From assembly GCA_012729635.1 (NCBI GenBank), contig JAAYCT010000024.1, positions 1 through 64,000 of the forward strand: a stretch of 64,000 bases of DNA. Direction: 5' to 3'. Made by a program: the position numbers and the translations under genes. Each line of letters opens with the position of its first letter. Position 1 is the stretch's first letter. The notes under the pieces were generated by a model. It did not search any database. It saw nothing but the letters and a program-made list of their open reading frames with translations, and had not been told where the DNA came from. Shown here one piece after another: positions 60,193-64,000 of this stretch. This DNA comes from Clostridiaceae bacterium. GTDB lineage: Bacteria; Bacillota; Clostridia; Saccharofermentanales; Saccharofermentanaceae.

Positions 60193-62634
60193 CTATAATT
60201 CGGCGACGGTGACACCGTCTCCGCCCTCTCCGACCCCACCTAAACGATAAGAGCTTACTCTCGGATCTCTCTTAAGTATTGACGAAACCGTCGATCGCAA
60301 AACTCCGGCGCCTTTCCCGTGAACGATGCGAACCGATTTGATTCCGGAAAGAACACAGTTATCCAAATACCGGTCCAATTCGACGGAGGCTTCCTCGGAT
60401 GTCTTGCCGATGAGCATCAGCTCCGGCATCGTAGTTTGCGTCTTATTCATTCGGATGCGATCCGTTGATGACGGGGATTGCACATTCCCCGATCGCTTCC
60501 TTTTTTTCGGTTTGCCGGTCTCGTTCGTTCCATCGGGTTGCGGAACGCGAAGCGTATCTTTCGATACCGTCACGCGAACGCCTCCCGATTCGATCACACA
60601 GCCTCCGCGACTGTCCGGAAGCTTAACCAGCAAGCCTGTCCCGCCGATAACGGATGAAAAATAGGTCTGTCCGAGCACAATCTCTTTCGGCCGTTCCCCG
60701 GGAATATCGCCCGGGGATAAGTCACGGGTCTCCGCCTCAAGATCGTGAAGACCGGCTCTTAGATTCCCGCGAATTTTTCGAAGCATTTCCTCCGCTTCGC
60801 GGTGGCTCGATTCTTTAATCCCGGTTCGGATATCCGATAACATCCGATCACACTCTACAAGCGTCTCCTCGATAATCGCCCTCTTTTCTTCTCGGGCTTC
60901 ATCGAGAATCTTCTTTTTTCCATCCTCAATCCATCGTTTCTGTGTGACCAGATCGTCGCTTTGCTTTTTTACAAGCTCACGCATCTCTCGAATTTCCTTT
61001 CGAAGCTTTTCACTTTCCCGGTTTTTCTGCTCTGCGGACGAAAGCAGCTCCTCAAACCGAACGCTTTCCTCGGATAAAAAAGATCGGGCCGACCGGATAA
61101 TTTCTTCGGATAAGCCTAATTTTCGTGAAATGACAAATGCGTTACTCACGCCCGGAAGACCGATGAGCAATCGGTATGTCGGTGAAAGGGTATCCGTATC
61201 AAATTCGCAGCAGGCATTTTCAACGCCTTCGGTGTTGATGGCATATCCCTTGAGCTCCTTATAATGCGTCGTCGCGACCGTTACGGCACCTCGTTTATAG
61301 AATTCGTCCAATATCGACGTTGCAAGGGCGGCGCCTTCCGACGGATCCGTGCCGGATCCGAGTTCATCGACCAGTACCAACGTCGATTCATCCACTTCGC
61401 CGAGGATCGATACAAGGTTTTTCATATGCGAAGAAAAGGTCGAAAGACTCTGCTCGATACTCTGCTCGTCCCCGATATCCGCCAGCACTTTCCCGAAAAC
61501 CGATACTTCCGAATGATCAAGACACGGAATCATGAGCCCGGCCATCGCCATGAGAGTCAGAAGGCCGCATGTTTTCAGCGAGACCGTTTTACCGCCGGTG
61601 TTCGGACCGGTTACGACAAGCGTCCGATAGGAAACACCCACCTCAAAATCGATGGGAACGACTGTCTTTTCGTCAATCAGCGGATGTCTGGCCTTGCGCA
61701 GTAAGATTTTGCCTTCCCGGTTGAGAATCGGTGCGGTGGCCTTCATCGCAATGGCCAGCTGTGCCTTCGCCGACATAAAGTCGATTTCTCCGACAAGAGC
61801 GATATCGGCAATCAGGACATCGGATACGGTTGCAACCTGAGCGGACAGCATAGCCAGGATTCTTTGGATTTCTTCTCTTTCGGCCGCAAGGTACTCACGA
61901 ATCCGGTTATTCGCCTCTACGACGGCCATCGGCTCAATGAAAACCGTCTGGCCCGATGCGGAGGTATCGTGAACGATGCCCGGAATGTCACCGCGCTTTT
62001 CTGCTCGGACCGGCACAACATACCGATCATTTCTTAAGGTAACGAGTTGCTCCTGTAAAGAAGACGAGTGATTTCGGATCAGTTTGTCCAGCGTTTCACG
62101 AATTCCGGATTGCGCGTCCCTGATTTTTCTGCGGATTGAATAGAGCTCGTCGCTCGCCCGATCATTCATCTCCTCCTCGGAAAGGATGCAAAACGATATT
62201 TCTGTTTCCAATTCGTTATCGGGAACGAGCATGCGGATTCGCTCGCAAAATGCATTATTGTCGATATCCGCTTTTTGGAGCGCTTTTGATATTCGAAAAA
62301 CCGACCGGAGAAAAGCGGCCGTATCAAGTAGGTCCTTCATCGACAGAGTACCGCCGGAGCAAGCATAATCCAAAGCATCGCGGATATCGTTGATCCCGGA
62401 TACCGTAACCTGACCCTCCCGATCGAAATATTCGACGGTATCCCTCGTTTCCTTTAAAAACTCCGAAACCGAATCGAAGTCACTGCTCGGAAATAACTTT
62501 TCACAGACCGTTCTCCCGAAAGGGCTTCCGGCCATCGATGTTAAGCGGGACTTGATTTTATTGAACTCAAGCGTTTCCAGGACCTTTCCCGTAATTCGGG
62601 CATCCTGTGCCGCCTTTTCAAAGCTTGTATACAT
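60193..62634 (-). CDS. mutS2: MutS2 family protein with C-terminal Smr domain
   Basis: 813 residues. N-terminal helical core, a MutS ATPase (Walker A TGPNTGGKTVSLKTCG, Walker B LVLVDELGSGTDPSEGAAL), a coiled-coil region rich in Arg/Glu, and a Smr domain (about 736-813). The Smr HGKG motif (772-775) is intact, but the LDLR motif of known Smr nucleases reads LMLI (739-742), lacking its Asp and Arg. MutS2 is linked to collided-ribosome splitting and suppression of recombination. Its start directly follows the pgsA stop. Confidence 0.96.
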   Translation of the reverse strand: MYTSFEKAAQDARITGKVLETLEFNKIKSRLTSMAGSPFGRTVCEKLFPSSDFDSVSEFLKETRDTVEYFDREGQVTVSGINDIRDALDYACSGGTLSMKDLLDTAAFLRSVFRISKALQKADIDNNAFCERIRMLVPDNELETEISFCILSEEEMNDRASDELYSIRRKIRDAQSGIRETLDKLIRNHSSSLQEQLVTLRNDRYVVPVRAEKRGDIPGIVHDTSASGQTVFIEPMAVVEANNRIREYLAAEREEIQRILAMLSAQVATVSDVLIADIALVGEIDFMSAKAQLAIAMKATAPILNREGKILLRKARHPLIDEKTVVPIDFEVGVSYRTLVVTGPNTGGKTVSLKTCGLLTLMAMAGLMIPCLDHSEVSVFGKVLADIGDEQSIEQSLSTFSSHMKNLVSILGEVDESTLVLVDELGSGTDPSEGAALATSILDEFYKRGAVTVATTHYKELKGYAINTEGVENACCEFDTDTLSPTYRLLIGLPGVSNAFVISRKLGLSEEIIRSARSFLSEESVRFEELLSSAEQKNRESEKLRKEIREMRELVKKQSDDLVTQKRWIEDGKKKILDEAREEKRAIIEETLVECDRMLSDIRTGIKESSHREAEEMLRKIRGNLRAGLHDLEAETRDLSPGDIPGERPKEIVLGQTYFSSVIGGTGLLVKLPDSRGGCVIESGGVRVTVSKDTLRVPQPDGTNETGKPKKRKRSGNVQSPSSTDRIRMNKTQTTMPELMLIGKTSEEASVELDRYLDNCVLSGIKSVRIVHGKGAGVLRSTVSSILKRDPRVSSYRLGGVGEGGDGVTVAEL

Positions 62635-63282
62635 TTATGCTTCCTTTTTATCGTCCGATTTCGTTTCTGTGCTATTCGGGGAATCCTCCTTGATATCAGA
62701 CGGGTCATTCCCTAATTCTTCAAAATTACGAACTGCGGTGACCGCATAACAAACGGTCGAGAATGTTGCCATCAATACGGGTGCGATGAAAATATAATTC
62801 GCCAGGTATTTTGTATCCTCCCGCAAAAAGAAAAGTACCGCCAAAGCAATGACAAATAATACCGTGGACACCTTCCCATACCACTTTGAGTGAACGACAA
62901 GCATCCTTTGCTGTAGGAAATACGCTCCCCCCAGGATCATGATAATTTCTTTAACCAGAATATAAATAACGACCCAAAGCGGCATTTTGCCGATTAAAAG
63001 CATGATGAACGCGGTTGTAAACTGAAAAAGCTTATCCACGAACGGATCGTAGATTTTGCCGAAGTCCGAAATCATGTCATACTTTCGGGCGATATATCCG
63101 TCCGCCGCGTCCGTCAACCAAATACCGACGAAAAATGCCAAGGCAAGGATATTGTAGAACTCACCCTTTTCGCCCTCCGCTTGCCCCGCAAAAATAAAGA
63201 ACCCCATAAAAGGAATGGCAATCAGCCGAACCGTCGTAAGAATATTCGGTAACGTCCATTCCATTCGAAGCTTGCTCAGCAT
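62635..63282 (-). CDS. pgsA: CDP-alcohol phosphatidyltransferase (PgsA-like)
   Basis: 215 residues with about five helices. The CDP-alcohol motif is complete: DAADGYIARKYDMISDFGKIYDPFVDK (D-G-x2-A-R-x8-G-x3-D-x3-D), and 'WTLPNILTTVRLIAIPF' opens the protein as in phosphatidylglycerophosphate synthase. It makes phosphatidylglycerol phosphate from CDP-diacylglycerol in the membrane. A polar Ser/Asp/Lys-rich tail of about 30 residues follows. AGGGG precedes the ATG. It sits between pfkA and mutS2. Confidence 0.92.
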   Translation of the reverse strand: MLSKLRMEWTLPNILTTVRLIAIPFMGFFIFAGQAEGEKGEFYNILALAFFVGIWLTDAADGYIARKYDMISDFGKIYDPFVDKLFQFTTAFIMLLIGKMPLWVVIYILVKEIIMILGGAYFLQQRMLVVHSKWYGKVSTVLFVIALAVLFFLREDTKYLANYIFIAPVLMATFSTVCYAVTAVRNFEELGNDPSDIKEDSPNSTETKSDDKKEA

Positions 63283-63293
63283 ACCGTTTTCCC

Positions 63294-64000
63294 CTATGCC
63301 AAATATTTGGACCGATTCAATTCCTCGAGTGAGATCGTTTTTTTCATTCGCAAACCCTTTTCAATATCCACATCGGAAATCGAACCTTTATGGTAGACAA
63401 CCAATCGGTTTAGCATTCCCTTCTGAATACACTCGATCGCATGGATTCCCATCAGGCTTGCCATCAAACGATCACGAAGCGTGGGGCGCCCTCCGCGCTG
63501 AAGATGTCCGAGGATTGTAGGTCTGGATTCGATTCCCGTAGACTCCTCAATCTTTGCGGCGATTTCGGTTGCGTCTCCGGCACCCTCCGCGACGATTACA
63601 ATATAGTGCCGCTTCCCCATGTTTCTGCAGTCCAGGATCGTTCGAACGACATCGCGCTCAATATTAAACGGCTGCTCGGGTATCAAGACGACCTCCGCCC
63701 CGTTGGCGATGCCGACGTTAAGAGCAATGTACCCGGCCCTTCTGCCCATCACTTCAATCACACTGCATCGCTCATGTGAGGAGGCCGTGTCCCGGAGCTT
63801 GTCAATTGCCTCCATTGCAGTATTCATGGCGGTGTCATATCCGATTGTATATTCGGTGCAGGCGATATCGTTATCGATGGTTCCCGGAAGCCCGATGACC
63901 GGAACTCCGATACGTGCCAAGTCGCGCGCGCCCTTATAGGATCCGTCCCCTCCGATAACCACCAAAGCTTCCACCCCGAAAACCTTGCACATTTGAGCTC
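63294..64000 (-). CDS. pfkA: 6-phosphofructokinase, C-terminal two thirds (cut by window edge)
   Basis: 235 codons are visible; the N-terminal third lies outside the window. ATP-dependent PfkA features are VVIGGDGSYKGA (Mg-ATP), PGTIDNDI with the catalytic Asp, EVMGRRAGYIAL and 'ILGHLQRGGRPTLRDRLMASLMG'. It phosphorylates fructose 6-phosphate. Reading continues in frame through the last base. It is 11 bases before pgsA, suggesting a pfkA-pgsA-mutS2 transcript. Confidence 0.95.
   Translation of the reverse strand, partial: AQMCKVFGVEALVVIGGDGSYKGARDLARIGVPVIGLPGTIDNDIACTEYTIGYDTAMNTAMEAIDKLRDTASSHERCSVIEVMGRRAGYIALNVGIANGAEVVLIPEQPFNIERDVVRTILDCRNMGKRHYIVIVAEGAGDATEIAAKIEESTGIESRPTILGHLQRGGRPTLRDRLMASLMGIHAIECIQKGMLNRLVVYHKGSISDVDIEKGLRMKKTISLEELNRSKYLA

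Noticed and set aside
1-64000. CRISPR arrays, prophage, insertion sequences or rRNA operon
   Set aside because: No regularly spaced repeats, transposase, integrase, capsid or rRNA sequence was seen. The only tandem repeats are the 30-bp duplication, the 21-bp operator-like pair and a short GAAGAC run at 6223-6244.

Overview
The window looks like chromosome from an anaerobic, saccharolytic and amino-acid-fermenting member of the Clostridia (Firmicutes). The evidence is SepF and YlmE (Gram-positive division genes), GlgC with a GlgD paralogue, HemZ, MutS2, type II pantothenate kinase, a B. subtilis-like AraR, ferredoxin-linked 2-oxoacid oxidoreductases, strong GGAGG ribosome sites and frequent TTG/GTG starts. 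No phage genes, transposases, CRISPR arrays or rRNA genes were seen. Two tRNA genes (Pro-TGG, Leu-GAG) are present.

Layout. 1-7.3 kb is an accessory stretch: a secreted DNRLRE plus caspase-like peptidase coupled to a lipoprotein cut by the left edge, an alpha/beta hydrolase, a methyltransferase and several unrecognised membrane or lipoproteins. 7.3-12.4 kb is the L-arabinose operon araR-araB-araA-araD (minus strand) with two AraR-type operators. 12.4-21.8 kb holds a lipoprotein binding protein, a YesM-type histidine kinase and a YesN-type response regulator, divergent from a four-gene sugar ABC importer of the YtfQ-YtfR-YtfT-YjfF type. A 21-bp phased direct repeat lies between the two units. 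This resembles the XylFII-LytS-YesN three-component sugar sensors known in Clostridium.

22-32 kb: an acetyltransferase, a cell-wall amidase, UDP-galactopyranose mutase with a glycosyltransferase, a PiT phosphate transporter with its DUF47 partner directly behind tRNA-Pro, HemZ, a DUF3810 protein, a DUF1624-type acyltransferase and pantothenate kinase. 32-42 kb: sepF, ylmE, an HlyD-like protein, a YnbB-type PLP enzyme, an ACT-domain protein, iorBA, paaK and a sodium symporter. The last five suit oxidation of aromatic amino acids through aryl-pyruvates to aryl-acyl-CoA.

42.5-52 kb: tRNA-Leu with a full-consensus promoter and strongly structured flanks, a zinc-ribbon membrane protein, and the glycogen operon glgB-glgC-glgD-glgA-GH13. 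52-54.7 kb: a four-subunit 2-oxoacid:ferredoxin oxidoreductase. 54.8-64 kb: bioY with a promoter overlapped by BirA-like half-sites, an SPFH/zinc-ribbon pair, a P-loop ATPase, an OadG-tail-like small protein, archaeal-type phosphoglycerate mutase, mutS2, pgsA and the 3' part of pfkA at the right edge.

All calls come from reading the sequence by eye. Family names rest on remembered motifs and not on a database search.
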